A stretch of 64,000 nucleotides of DNA. It comes from Rapana venosa (Eukaryota > Mollusca > Gastropoda > Neogastropoda > Muricidae). Made by a program: the position numbers and the translations under genes. Below, in pieces: positions 29,356-40,766 of the stretch. The stretch covers positions 25,297,513-25,361,512 of the forward strand of contig CM054153.1 of NCBI GenBank assembly GCA_028751875.1, read 5' to 3'. Each line of letters begins with the position of its first letter. Position 1 is the stretch's first letter. Under the pieces are notes generated by a model. That model was not told where the DNA came from, ran no database searches, and saw only the letters and a program-made list of their open reading frames with translations.

Positions 29356-31838
29356 GTAGGTTGCGCCACCGTCGGCTTCTTTCGTAAGAGGCGTGAAAGG
29401 CGGTAGAGTGGGTTTTCGGATGATGACATAGATTTGTCTTTTTGTTAGTTATGAAAGGAAAATGTGAAGAAAAGAAGAAGGGGAAAAAAAATGTTGGGGG
29501 GTGTTTTGTTTATGTGTTTGAAAATCGTGACGGTGTGGTCGATGTATGCGTTTTATGTGTCATTGCCCTGGAGTAAATTTGTCATAGGGAGGACTTTAAA
29601 AGCAAGGGTTTTTGTTTTGTTTTGTTTTGTTGTTTTGATTATATATATTAAGTCAAGAAGCTGAAAATTTAGAAGAAATTTATTACTTGTTCATTTTTAC
29701 TTGTTTTTATATACTTTTTTTTTTTTTGGGGGGGGGGGAATCATTGCTGGCAGAAAAAAATATTCATTATGAATTAAGTCAGTACCAGAGAAATATGCTA
29801 CAAGTTTGTTTTTTAACAAAATCTACTCACTTGTTTTATGGGACAAATGAAGCATTGGACGTGTAGTTTATCAGCCTGATTCGCTTCAGTTCAACCCTTC
29901 CTACCCAGAAAACTCAACGCGGCTCAGCAGCTCACACGATCAGTACTCTTTTGTCATTTCTATTCGTTCCCCTTGTTGATATGTATGTGTTAGGAGAGAA
30001 GGGGCAAGAGAGAGTGTGTGTGTGCACGCGCAATCCAGTAAGAAAAGCTAGTGCCAGCTCAAAATGTTCACCGATGTAATGGCTCTCTTAAAAAAAACCC
30101 CGTGATTAGTTGTTTTACTTACTCCAATGGGCGAGATTTCTCCCTTGCTTTTGATACCTAACAAACATGCAGAGTAACAACAAACGTCTTCTGATTAATT
30201 GGTTTTGAAAAACAAACTGAGGGGCCAGTGTAGAGCTGTTATTGGCATTGTTAGATGAGAATGAGAAACCTGCCATTCTGTCCGCCAGCAGTGTGTGCCT
30301 AGAAGCCCATTGAGATCCTGTGCGTAATGTTATATGCTAGTTTTTTTGCTGCTGTAATACAGTGGTTTTTTTAAATATATCCTTGAACTATTTGTATCAT
30401 CAGGATTTTTCCTAGATATCGTTAGCTTCTTTTTTTTTCAACACTTCAAGCTACCTTGGTTCTTGCTTGGGTTTTGACTTTACAAAATTTACTTTAACAT
30501 TTTTTGTTTGTTTCCTTTTTTTTTTTTAAAAGAAAAAACAACAAACCAACTTGTACCTTACCTTCCTGTTCGATTTTTCCGATACTGAATTTTTTGGTGG
30601 TGGTTTTATTTATTTAGTTAGTTTTTTGGGCAACGATCGAAGCTATCGTGGTTCTATTTGGTTTTTTTCCCTACTTTTCTGTAACAATTCAAACTGCTTG
30701 TGGTTTATGCTTTTTTTTTTTCTACTGCATTTGCCTCCCCCCCCCCCCCCCCCCCCCCCCACCCCTCACCCTCTTCTCTGCATTTTCTCCCTGAATAGAG
30801 AAGAGAGAGAGAAAGACCTAAAGCTTCGGATTTTCTTTCTCGTGCTTGGCTTTTGTCTTCTGACGTGCTGGCAGTATAAATGCTTGGCCTCTTTTTGTTT
30901 GGAATCTGCTGGACTGACGGAGCACGCGCTCGTGTGTGTTGCATGTGGTGCCTAGTTGGGCAAGGGACCCTTTGCCTGATCTCGGCTTCAAAGTTTTTTT
31001 TGCTTTGAAACGCAGTTCTCTGGAAGTTTTCCTTTCTCACCTTTTTTTTGTTTTCTCTGCAAAATTTTTTTTCCCCCCTGGCTTTGGATTTTTGAGGAAT
31101 AAAAAAGTATGTTCTTTCGAGCCAGAAGGCCCATAGAGCTGGAGCTTATCCCGGTTTCTGTACGTTAAGCGAACTTGATTGTGTTTGTTAGCCACCTTTG
31201 GGACAGACGCTAGGCGTCGCCAGATACTCCCCAGCAGAGCTGTTACCACTTGTACACGTTGGTGAGTGTTGAAAATAGGGTAATGTCTTTCCAAGGAGCA
31301 CAACTCTACCGAGCGGGTGATACCAGCCTCTGATCACAGTTGACCGCCTAACCACTCGACATGTGCTCTTTTGAGGAATAGGAAAGGACCCCCTGTCCCC
31401 ACACCACCTTGTTTTGGTGTTTTGGTGGTTTTGAGAAAGGGGAGATGAGGGAAGATCCCTCCACCACCACACCTTTTTTGTTGCTTGTTTTTGTTCGTGA
31501 GTTTTCGGTGCCTTCTGATGTTCTGTTGACATGCAAGCCTGAGGTGTGGTGCTGAGGAATGTAGCTGCTTGTGCCTTCGCGCTTTCATCTATTGGGACTC
31601 CTGCTTCTTTTTCTTCCGTGTTTTTTTAGCCGATTGTTGCTGGTGGATTTGTGTGTTGTTCTTAGTAGGTTCCTGTTTGAACTGTCATGGTTAAGTAAGT
31701 GTGCCTGAAAACTTGGAGTCTTTTGTGTGGTGTATAAGTACTGAAACGGCTGTGTAAAGACTGGTGGTAAATTTGGTAGAATTCCAAATTCTATGGGGTA
31801 TTGTTTTGTTAAAAGGAAAACCAAATTGACCAAGTATG
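29356..31838 (+). other. Interval between bait exons, AT-rich, no clear repeat
   Basis: Largely unique sequence with a G/T stretch near 29590-29640, a G run at 29728, an A/T-rich middle and a C run at 30737-30760. A minus-strand piece at about 31275-31362 (GTCGAGTGGTTAGGCGGTCA) resembles a tRNA 5' half but lacks a B box. Confidence 0.5.
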
Positions 31839-31839
31839 A

Positions 31840-32125
31840 AATCATATTTTTTATAAACATCGGAACAAATGGTGAAGTATGAAATAAAATTTCTTATAAA
31901 CGTCGGAACAAATGACAAAGTATGAAATCAAATTTCTTTATAAACATCAGAACAAATGACAAAGGATGAAATAAAATTTTTTTATAAACATCAGAACAAA
32001 TGACAGTGTATGAAATAAAATTTCTGTATAAACATCAGAACAAATGACAAAGTATGAAATAAAATTTCTTTATAAACATCAGAACAGATGACAAAGTATA
32101 AAAATAATTTTTTTTTTATAAACAT
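31840..32125 (+). repeat. Tandem repeat, ~44 bp unit, 6-7 copies
   Basis: ACATCAGAACAAATGACAAA and GTATGAAATAAAATTTCTTT. Confidence 0.9.
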
Positions 32126-32458
32126 CAGTGGTAAAATCCCAGAAGTAAAAAAACAACACCCCCCCCCCCCCCCCCTCCCCCCAAACTGAGGTACCGTTAA
32201 AAGAAGAAATGACAAACTTTGAGATTAATTTCTTAGTATGATTAATGGTAAATGAAAAAACCCACTACACTAGTGAATAACAAATTGCCAACCAAAAAAA
32301 AAAACGGAGAAAAAATTAATCATGCAAAAATAAGGTATGACAAATGTTTAAAAAGTAAATGTTTATCAGAGAGAGAGAGAAAAAAGCTTATTACGTCTTT
32401 TATAATAGTCTTATTTCTTGACTACTTATTTCTTTAATCATTATCAAACCAGCCTCTC

Positions 32459-32491
<33 letters not shown>

Positions 32492-33640
32492 CTTAGAAAT
32501 AAACAAGTGAAAACAAAAATGCTCACATATAACATTAACTTTTGATCATGTGATAAGGAAATAAAACTAAAAAGAATTCTAGGACATAATGATAAATTCA
32601 TATTTGTTACTCGACTTAATGTTTTATTTTCTAAATAATTCCCTCCACCTCCTACCCCAACTCAGAATTTTTAATGAATGACGAAAAACGTCTCGCATTT
32701 AAAACATACTTATGATCGTCATGATAAGGGTCAAACGCAACCAAATAAATTCTTTCTCCTTTGTAATATTGTTTTTATTTCTTGATTATTAGTTTATTTC
32801 CGTAAAGTGACCCTCCACCTGGAAATGAGTTGTGTGCATCTGACCCACTTTTCTGCTAGGAACCATTTTAGGAAGGAAGGTGGGGTTTACGTTGTCGATT
32901 TTGAGATTTTTTAAATTATATTTTTTTCATAGCCATTATTCTACCTTAGACTGAAGTATCAAGGTTGTAAATTTGTTCTGTGTTTAAAACACCCTAAGCC
33001 CTCATTCCGATCACCTATAATGATGCTAAACTCTTCAGTTCTCATTTTGTCACTTCCCACTGATTCTATCGCGTTTCAGTTGGTAATAGCTTTTCATAGA
33101 ATTGGTCCAATTTTCAATCTGTTTTTTTTTTGGTATTGAATAGCCTTTTTGAAAATTGCAGATTAAGAACATGTCAACAACTGAAAATTGACCTGTAGTG
33201 CATTGTGACTCATTATAGGGTAGACTGTCACAAATGATGATTCACCCCCCCTCCCCACCCCCTCAGAAAGGTAACAGGAAAAATAGCTTTCATTTAATAT
33301 AGCTAGCTTACGATCGAGGCAATAAAGGGATAAGAAACCTGAGCATTCTCTGATCTTAATGTTAAATTTAGTTTTGTTTCTCAACTTAATAGTGTATTTC
33401 CTGAATGTTAAAGATCTCCCCCCCCCCCCCCCCCCAACCCAACCCAACCCATCTCCGAAAGAGATAACTGACAAAAAAAGGCACTGACGGTAAACTATGA
33501 CCTTTGTCATAAAGCAATACTTGTTAACTTATCTCCCTTGCTGGTGTCAACGGTAGGAGCTCCGTATAATGCCCATTGATTGAAAAAAAAAAACCCCAAA
33601 AAAACCTCATACAAATTCTTTGAAATTGTTGTATAAGATA
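32126..33640 (+). other. AT-rich intron stretch with C runs
   Basis: C runs near 32160-32174, 32459-32486 and 33418-33435; otherwise AT-rich DNA. No coding segment seen. Confidence 0.5.
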
Positions 33641-34335
33641 TCATTTCAGGCCTTGTCAATTTTCTAAATAGTAAACAAACCTACAACTTTAACTTATGAC
33701 TTATCAATTTCCTAAATAATAAACAAACCTACGACTTACCAGTTTTCTAAATAATAAACAAACCTATGGCTTAAACCTACAACTTATCCATTTCCTAAAT
33801 AACAAACAAACCTACGACTTATCAATTTTCTAGATAAAAAAACCCAAACACGCTACGACTTGTCAATTTCTTAAATAATTAAGAACTTACATTTTCCTAA
33901 ATAATAAACAAACCTACGACTTATCAATTTTCTAGATAATAAAAAAAACCACCTACGACTTGTTATGTCAACTTACATTTTCCTAAATGATAAACAAACT
34001 ACGACTTATCAATTTCTAAATAACAAAAACCTACGACATATCATGTTCCTAAATAATACAGACTTACATTTTCCTAAATATAAACGAACCACGACTTAAT
34101 CAATTTCCTAAATAATCACAAACCTACGACGTTATCAATTTCCTAAATAATAAACAAACCCAGACTAAGCTCCGCTCTATTGGCCCTTCTGGCCAAAGAA
34201 ATACTACAATTTCCCTAAAAGGATAAACGAACCCACGACTTAATCAATTTTCCCTAAATAATTGACAAACCTATGACATATCCATTTCCTAAATAATAAA
34301 CAAACCCACGACTTCATCAATTCCCTAAATTAAAA
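33640..34335 (+). repeat. Tandem repeat, ~35 bp unit, about 18 copies
   Basis: CTACGACTTATCAATTTCCT and AAATAATAAACAAACC recur with many small indels, ending about 230 bp before candidate exon 13b. Confidence 0.88.
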
Positions 34336-34562
34336 CAACCCTCCCCCCCTTACCACTTCGCCCCCTCCCACCACCCCACATAAAAAAACAAAAATTTTAC
34401 AAGAAAAAGACACGACAGAAAAGGGACAACAACAAAGACTCCTTCAGTGGTGACCTTTTTTTGCTTGACTCGTTGTTGTTGATTCTTCGGGGGGGGTCCA
34501 GACGGCGTGGCGATGGGTCCTCTCCCCATGGGGAGTGTCCCAGGACCCATGGCTGCCCCTAG

Positions 34563-34683
34563 GGCGACAGCGGTTGGCCGTGCCCGTGCGCGCCTCCCCG
34601 ACGCGGTTGCTTGCCCCTGAGCCTCCGGGAAAAACGCGTTCCAACTTTCCGGAAACCTGGCTTTGGGACATGCAGATGATCGG
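34563..34683 (+). CDS. A2M-like: Exon 13b (candidate): alternative bait exon
   Basis: 121 nt if the acceptor AG is at 34561-34562; donor GTACGT. It encodes RQRLAVPVRASPTRLLAPEP, PGKTRSNFPETWLWDMQMI and 2 nt of a Gly codon. FPETWLWD and the TRS/VRS before it match exon 13a with silent third-position differences. Phases in and out equal those of 13a, so either can join exons 12 and 14 but not both in series. This bait is Arg- and Pro-rich, unlike acidic 13a. Caution: the AG aligned with the 13a acceptor (CAG ending at 34570) would give a frameshift and stop. A second in-frame acceptor is at 34534-34535. It could be a decaying duplicate; RNA evidence is needed. Confidence 0.62.
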
Positions 34684-34689
34684 GTACGT

Positions 34690-34712
34690 CGGTTTGGGGG
34701 GGGTGGGGGGGT

Positions 34713-34743
<31 letters not shown>

Positions 34744-34745
34744 CT
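34690..34745 (+). repeat. G tract after the exon 13b donor
   Basis: TTTGGGGGGGGTGGGGGGGT followed by a ~37 nt G run. It starts 10 nt after the donor. Confidence 0.92.
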
Positions 34746-35420
34746 GGGGCTGAATCTGGATGGTGGTGGCTGCTGTCGTTTTTTTGGGTGGTGTTTTGGT
34801 TGGTTGGTGTGGTGGTTTTTTTTTAGGGGGGGGGGGTGATGATGGTGGAGGGGGGGGGAAGGCAGGTTTTTTTTTGGGGGTCGGTCGGGTTTTTGAAAAA
34901 TGTAAGATGTGTGTTTTTTTGTTTGTTTTCATTTTTGTTTGTGGAGGGTGTGAGGGTAGGATGGATAGGTGTTGTTTTGTTGTGTTTGTTTTTTTGGGGG
35001 GGGGGGGGGTATTAGGTTTTTTTAGGGTTTTTTTTTTGTTGGGGTAGGTTTTAAAGGTTGTTTTGGAATTTTCTTTTAATAATTTTGTTAAATTTTTTTT
35101 TTTTTGGTGTAGGTGTGAGGAGATGAACAGGTTGTTTTGGTATTTTGGGGGGCAGGTTTTTGGTTGGTTTTTGAAATTTTTGTTGAAAGATTTTTTTTTT
35201 TTGGGTTGTTGGTTGATGTGAGGGGACAATATAGGTGTTGTTTTGTTGGGGTTTTTTGAGTAGGTTTTGGGGTGGGGGTAATAAGTTTTATATTTTTTAA
35301 AATTATTTTTTTTTTGTGGTGTGTGAGGGGACAGCTGTTATGTTACTTTGGTAGGTTGGGGGAGGGGGGGGAGGGGTGGTTGATATATTCCTTTTTTGCT
35401 TGGTTTTTCATTTTATTGTG
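34746..35420 (+). repeat. T/G-rich low-complexity stretch
   Basis: GGTTTTTTTTTGGGG-type blocks with repeated TGAGGGGACA / TGAGGAGATG pieces about 110 bp apart; almost no C on the + strand. Confidence 0.75.
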
Positions 35421-36955
35421 TTTTATTAACCTTTTCCTTATGGGTAACCTGCGATAGGGTAACCAGCCATCTACTGACCCTTCTCTCCGTATCACCCACT
35501 ACTGGGTTACAGAAGCATACAATTAATGTGCACAGTGCACGTGTACTGGGAAAGAGGGGTTCTCTCCCTTAACATAGGGATAGTGGTAATGTATATCTGT
35601 TGTTGTTTTTTTTTAAAAAATGGTGTCATTCCTCGGCTAGTGCTTTTATGTCTACTGACGGTGAGATTTTTTGGGTCTGTAAATGTCTTTGTTTTTTTAG
35701 CCACCGTTAAGGTAGCCATAATCTGATGGGGTGGATGTTTTTAGGTCATTTTATTTTTGTTGTCTTGTTTTTTTTTACTGCCAAGGTTGGGAGTTAAGAT
35801 TTTAAAAGCAAAGTTTTGATTTTTTTGTTTATTTTATTTTGTTTTTTGTTTGTGGCCGAGTTTTTTTGGAGATAATTTTTTTTTCTTTTAAAAAGGGTTG
35901 GGTTGTTGCTGGAAGTTAAGATGACTAAACTGGTATAAGTACAGTGAAATTGGAACAGGAAGAATTACTGATCTCCATACAACAGAAAGTTAAGGTGGCT
36001 AAACCGGTATCAGTTAAGTGAAATTGGAACAGGAAGCAGAATGATTAATCTCCCTTCACATAACAGGAAGGTTAAGGTGACTAAACCGGTATCAGTTCAG
36101 TGAAATTGGAACAAGTGTGTTAGGCATGAGTTCCTTAATTTTCAGGGTAATTGAACACAGTGTCGGAAGAAATGTGTTAATACGTATATAACATGCGCTT
36201 GTGTGCACACGCATGCACATGCACACACATGATAAAAGTGTTATACAGATCCTTCCCTTACCCCCCCCCCCCCCCCCCCTTCACCCCCCACTTAACAATT
36301 TAAGCATATTTTTCAGATCTATCAGGTTTTTTTATGTTTTCTGAGCAATAGGAACAAAATAAAAATTGAGACAAGATAAAATACAGTCTAATGCTTCATT
36401 TGTCATGGTGAGTAGATTTTTTTGGGTGTGTGTGTATATGATTTCATTCTCTGGCTTGTATGTAGATAGATCAGTATTGAAATTTGTGCTTTCATATTAT
36501 ATATATTCCATCATACTCGGAAGGTGTAATGTGGGGGGAGGGGGGTGAGGGGTGTTGGAAAAGTTTGAGAAAATAGAAAGATGGTAATGACAGATTTATT
36601 GTAATTGATAGTGATTTGTTTATTGCAGAAGACATTGTTATGTGTGTGTGTGTGTCTCTATATATGCGTGTGTGCGCACACATATGTTGCATGTTGGGGG
36701 GGGGGGGGGGGGGGGGTTGTGTATGGTGTTTTCAAATTTATTTAATGTCTTTTCACAAGTTGTTATATGAGATGGTATGGTGTGTGTTGTGTATGGTGTG
36801 TGTGTGTGTCTGTGTGTGTATACTTGTGCACAAATGTTAGTGAAAGTAAAAATACTCTATACTGAAAAAAAGTTAACATACATATTTCTCAGGTTCAACA
36901 CAAATCTTGTCACAAAGCGTACTTGTGTTGAGCTAACAGAATATGCACACAAAAA
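35421..36955 (+). other. Intron stretch with small duplications and simple repeats
   Basis: A ~80 bp unit (AAACCGGTATCAGTT, AGTGAAATTGGAACAGGAAG) occurs about 2.5 times at 35915-36115. There is a C run at 36262-36280, a G run at 36696-36716 and (GT)n at 36640-36830. No coding segment seen. Confidence 0.6.
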
Positions 36956-36959
36956 TGTT

Positions 36960-38262
36960 ATCTTCCCAGTTCGGTTTTATTGTAACAAACGTGCACATTA
37001 TTATGGTATTATATACTATACATACCCCACAATATACACTAACATGAACTTTTTTTCTCTCCCAAGCTTCTGCATATAATTTTAACTTTAAGTCCGGTTT
37101 TAGTATAACAAACGTCCACATTATTATAGTATTATATACTATACATATCCCACAATATACAGTAACATTAACTTTTTTTCCCCAAGCTTCTGCATACAAT
37201 TTTAACTTTTAAGTCCGGTTTTAGTATAACAAACGTCCACATTATTATGGTATTATATATAATATATTGCATAATTGTATAAAATTCCATACATTATTAT
37301 TATTATTATATTATACTATACATACCCCACAATATACACTAACATTAATATTTTTTTCTCTCCCAAGCTTCTGCACACAATTTTAACTTTTAAGTCGGTT
37401 TTATTTTAACAAACGTACCCATTATTATGGTATTATATACTATACATACCCCACAATATACAGTAACATTAACATTTTTTTTTCTCCCAACCTTCTGCAT
37501 ACAATTTTAACTTTTAAGTCCGGTTTTAGTATAACAAATGTATGCATTATTATGGTATTATATACTATACATAACCCACAATATACACTAACATTAACTT
37601 TTTTTCCCCCAAGCTTCTGCATACAATTTTAACTTTAAGTTCGGTTTTATTTTAACAAATGTACACATTATTATGGTATTTATATACTATAATACCCCAC
37701 AATATACAGTAACAACAATTTTTTTCCCAAGCTTCTGCATACAATTTTAACTTTAAAGTCCAGTTTTATTATAACAAATGTCTACATTATTATGGTATTA
37801 TATACTATACATACCCCACAATATACATAAAACTTTTTTTCTCTCCGAAGCTTCTGCATACAATTTTAACTTTAAGTCCGGTTTTAGTATAACAAACGTA
37901 TGCATTATTATGGTATTTTATACTATACATACCCCACAATATACAGTAACATGAACATGTTTTTCCCACGCTTCTGATTACAATTTTATCTTTTAAGTCC
38001 GGTTTTAGTATAACAAACGTCCACATTATTATGGTATTATATTATACTATACATACCCCACAATATACAGTAACACATTTTTTCCCAAGCTTCTGATTAC
38101 AATTTTATCTTTTAAGTCCGGTTTTAGTATAACAAACGTACGCATTATTATGGTATTATATACTATACATACCCCCACAATATACACTAACATTAACATG
38201 TTTTTCTCTCCCAAGCTTCTGCGTACAATTTTAATTTAAAGTCCGGTTTTAGTATAACAAAT
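36960..38262 (+). repeat. Tandem repeat, ~115-125 bp unit, about 11 copies
   Basis: The unit holds TTTTAGTATAACAAACGTCC, ACATTATTATGGTATTATAT, ACTATACATACCCCACAATA, CATTAACTTTTTTTCTCTCC and CAAGCTTCTGCATACAATTT. A LINE-c tail piece (ATAAAATTCCATACATTATT) is inserted at about 37258-37312. Each unit has a pyrimidine run followed by AAG, an acceptor-like pattern. Confidence 0.88.
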
Positions 38263-38264
38263 GT

Positions 38265-38352
38265 ACACATTATAATAATAATGATAATAATATATGGAAT
38301 AATATATGGAATTTATATAGCGCTGAATCTTGTAAAACAAACACATCGAAGT
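38265..38352 (-). mobile_element. LINE-c-type tail
   Basis: ATAATAATGATAATAATA, then GGAATTTATATAGCGCTGAA, TCTTGTAAAACAAACACATC and GAAGTGCTTG: the shared tail in reverse. Confidence 0.8.
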
Positions 38353-38485
38353 GCTTGTTATGGTATTATACGTACCCCACAATATACAGTAACAACAACA
38401 TTCTTTTTTCTTTCAACCTTACAACAACAACAACAATAATAATCATTATACTCCCCACCCCACCCCACCCTCCCTCCCTCTACAG

Positions 38486-38714
38486 CGAGAGCGGGAAGCT
38501 GGATTATCTGGTGACGGTTCCCGACACCATCACGCAGTGGGTGGGTAACTCTCTGTGCGTCAGCGACCAGGCGGGCTTCGGGCTGTCCCCCGTCACCTCC
38601 ATCACCACCTTCCAGCCGTTCTTCCTGGCCTTCAACCTGCCCTACAACGCCGTGCGTGGCGAGCGTCTGCCTATCATCGTCACCGTCTACAACTACCTGG
38701 ACAAGTGTTTAAAT
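38486..38714 (+). CDS. A2M-like: Exon 14: MG6 end / MG7
   Basis: 229 nt; 1 nt completes a Gly codon, phase 0 out; acceptor CCCTCTACAG, donor GTAAGC. It encodes ESGKLDYLVTVPDTITQWVG, NSLCVSDQAGFGLSPVTSIT, TFQPFFLAFNLPYNAVRGER and YNYLDKCLN. Very close to the A2M segment VPDTITEW, FC-SE-AG-GIS, FQPFFVEL-MPYS--RGE and LNYL-KC. The C-rich acceptor tract (38450-38481) is complementary to the G tract after exon 13b. Confidence 0.96.
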
Positions 38715-39595
38715 GTAAGCGGTGGAGGGGGGTGTGTGGAGGTGGGTGGTGGGGGGGGGGAGGTGGGGGGGGGGGTGGGTGGGGTGGGGTTGGGGGGGGG
38801 GGGTGGGGGGGGGTGTGGGGGGTGGGGGAGGGTTGGTGGTGGGTGTGGTGGTTTGGGGGGGAGGGGGAGGTGGGGTTGTTGGGGTGTGGTGTGGTAGGTG
38901 TGGGGGGGTGGGGTTTGGGGGGGGATGGGGGAGGGTGGGGGGTTGTGGTGGGGGGAAGGGGGGTTGTGGGGGAGGGGTGGGGTGTGGTGGGGGGAGGGGA
39001 GGATGGGGGGTGGGGGGTTGTGGGTGGGAGGGGTGTGGGGGGAAGGGGGGTTGTGGTGTGTGAGGTTTGAGGGAGGGTTTTGTTGTTTAGGTGTATGGGA
39101 GGTGTGTGGTGGGGGGAGGGGGGGGAGGGAGGGTGGGGGTTTGTGGGGGAGGGGTGGGGGGAGGGTGGGGGGGTTGGTGGGAGGGGGTGGTGGGGAAGGG
39201 GGGGTTGTGTGTGGCAAGGGTGAGGTGGGGGTTTGTTGTTTTGATGTATGTGGGGGTGGTTGGGGAGGGTGGGGGGGATTGGGAGGGGTGGGGGAGAGGG
39301 GGGGTTGTGTGTGTGCATGGGTGAGGTGGGGTGTTTTGTGTGATGATGGTTGGTGGGGTGGGGGGGAGGGGAGGATGGGGGGGTTGTGGGGGTGGGGGAA
39401 GGGGGGGTTGTGTGAGTGGCATGGGTGAGGGGGGGTTTTGTTGTTTGTGTGTATGTGAGGGTTGTTTGTGGTGTGTGTTTTGTTGTTTGTGTGTGTGGTG
39501 TGGGGGTGGGTTGTGTGGGTTGTGGTGTGTGTTGTGTGTGTGTGTGATTTGTGTGTTGTTGTGTGTGTGTGAGGAGAATAGAGAGAGAGATTGAT
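38715..39595 (+). repeat. G-rich (GGGGTGGG) tract after the exon 14 donor, ~880 bp
   Basis: GGTGGGGGGGTGTGGGG-type sequence begins about 10 nt after the donor and continues with GGGGAGGG and TTGTTGTTT variants. Hardly any C; dense G-quadruplex potential in the transcript. Confidence 0.93.
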
Positions 39596-39604
39596 TTTTT
39601 GATT

Positions 39605-39930
39605 TTTTTATTCTTTTATTTCGAGGATAATGGAATAAGCACTTGTGTGCTTTTTTTTACATCCAATCCCCGTGCGTATGCAGTTTTGTAAATATCATCC
39701 GTTTCCATCGGCGCACAATGGTCTACTCTATGGAAAAGCGGAACAGGTTTTAACATGTACGCCAGGATATTTTACGTGAGTTCAGACACTGGACCTCGGT
39801 TTATAATCTCATCTGAAGGACTTTTGGGAAAAGGAAGTGGAGTCGGTACTGATGTTTACTCCAGGGGGAAGATTTGAGATGGGTACTTGGTGATGGCTTG
39901 AGTCACAGGCTGTCAGATCAGGAGCACGAC
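39605..39930 (-). mobile_element. SINE-B copy
   Basis: TTCTTTTATTTCGAGGATAA, TGGAATAAGCACTTGTGTGC, GGTCTACTCTATGGAAAAGC, CTCGGTTTATAATCTCATCT and CTGATGTTTACTCCAGGGGG; the head is degraded. Confidence 0.82.
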
Positions 39931-39959
39931 TTCCCCCCCCCTCCCCCCCAGCTTTTTAT

Positions 39960-40390
39960 TATATAAATATTGATGTACTGATTGATTCGTTGATTTGTGT
40001 TGTGTGCACACACAGATGGTGTTGATGGTGATTGATTCGTTGATTTGTGTTGTGTGCACACACAGATGATGTTGATGGATTCGTTGATTTGTGTTTGAAT
40101 ACACAGAGATGATGTTGATGGTGATTGATTTTTTTATTTGTGTTGTGAATAAACACAGATGATGTTGATGGTGATTGATTCGTTGATTTGTGTTGTGTTA
40201 ACACACACAGATGATGTTGATGGTGATTGATTGGTTGATTTGTGTTGTGAGCACACACAGATGATGTTGATGGTGATTGATTCGTTGATTCGTGTTGTGC
40301 ACACACTGTTGATGGGGATTGATTCGTTGATTTGTGTTGCGAACACACAGGTGATGTTGATGGCAATTGATTCATGTTGTGCACACACAG
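39960..40390 (+). repeat. ~50 bp minisatellite built from the exon 15 acceptor boundary
   Basis: The unit is GATTGATTCGTTGATTTGTG, a CACACACAG acceptor-like end, then ATGATGTTGATGGTG, repeated 7-8 times (CAG ends at about 40015, 40065, 40106, 40158, 40210, 40260 and 40350). Exon 15 starts ATGATGCTGATGGTG after GATTGTGTCGCGTCCACGCAG, and both arrays are preceded by a TATTGATGTAC(T/C)GATT block. The array therefore looks like an amplified copy of the exon 15 boundary. Confidence 0.82.
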
Positions 40391-40641
40391 ACAAGTTAAG
40401 CAGCATCGAGCGTGGTTACCGCTTGGATGGGTGACCTTTTGCGCACCTTGGCTTCAGTACAGTCCTCCAGTTCACCCAGCTGTAAATGAGTACCCGTCCT
40501 CTTTAGGGTCAGGGAAGGTAAAGCAACCAGGGAGAGGAGATGGGAGCCGCCCTCAATATGCTGGCCCCTGAAGAAGCTGATGTCTCTGACGCCTCGCTCC
40601 CCTACGAACTTATAGGTTATGGGAAAACCTTTACCGTTTTA
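40391..40641 (+). mobile_element. SINE-A copy, head truncated
   Basis: Starts in the 5S-like segment (ACAAGTTAAGCAGCATCGAG, CTTGGATGGGTGACC), then CTCAATATGCTGGCCCC and TTATGGGAAAACCTTTACCG. Confidence 0.88.
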
Positions 40642-40766
40642 CTGATGGAACACGGATTGTCAGATAACTAGCACAACACTCAAACCATCAGGCCTACAAA
40701 CCATTTTTTATATTATTTTTTTTATTATACCAGTATTGATGTACCGATTGTGTCGCGTCCACGCAG

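Noticed and set aside
29197..29406. ATG-started frame across exon 13a
   Set aside because: Wrong frame; the frame giving FPETWLWDLVVV is the one that fits exons 12 and 14.
31265..31362. Possible tRNA gene on the minus strand (GAGTGGTTAGGCGGTC)
   Set aside because: Only a 5'-half likeness; no B box or acceptor stem found.
34571..34683. Exon 13b start at the CAG ending 34570, the site aligned with the 13a acceptor
   Set aside because: Joined to exon 12 it gives a shifted frame and a stop before FPETW; kept only as evidence that 13b could be decaying.
34444..35229. 261-codon minus-strand frame over candidate exon 13b
   Set aside because: Rich in Lys/Pro/Thr from low-complexity T/G sequence; the FPETW-encoding + strand frame is the meaningful one.
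38680..39428. Long Pro- or Gly-rich frames on both strands
   Set aside because: They come from the G-rich intronic tract after exon 14; the real exon ends at 38714.
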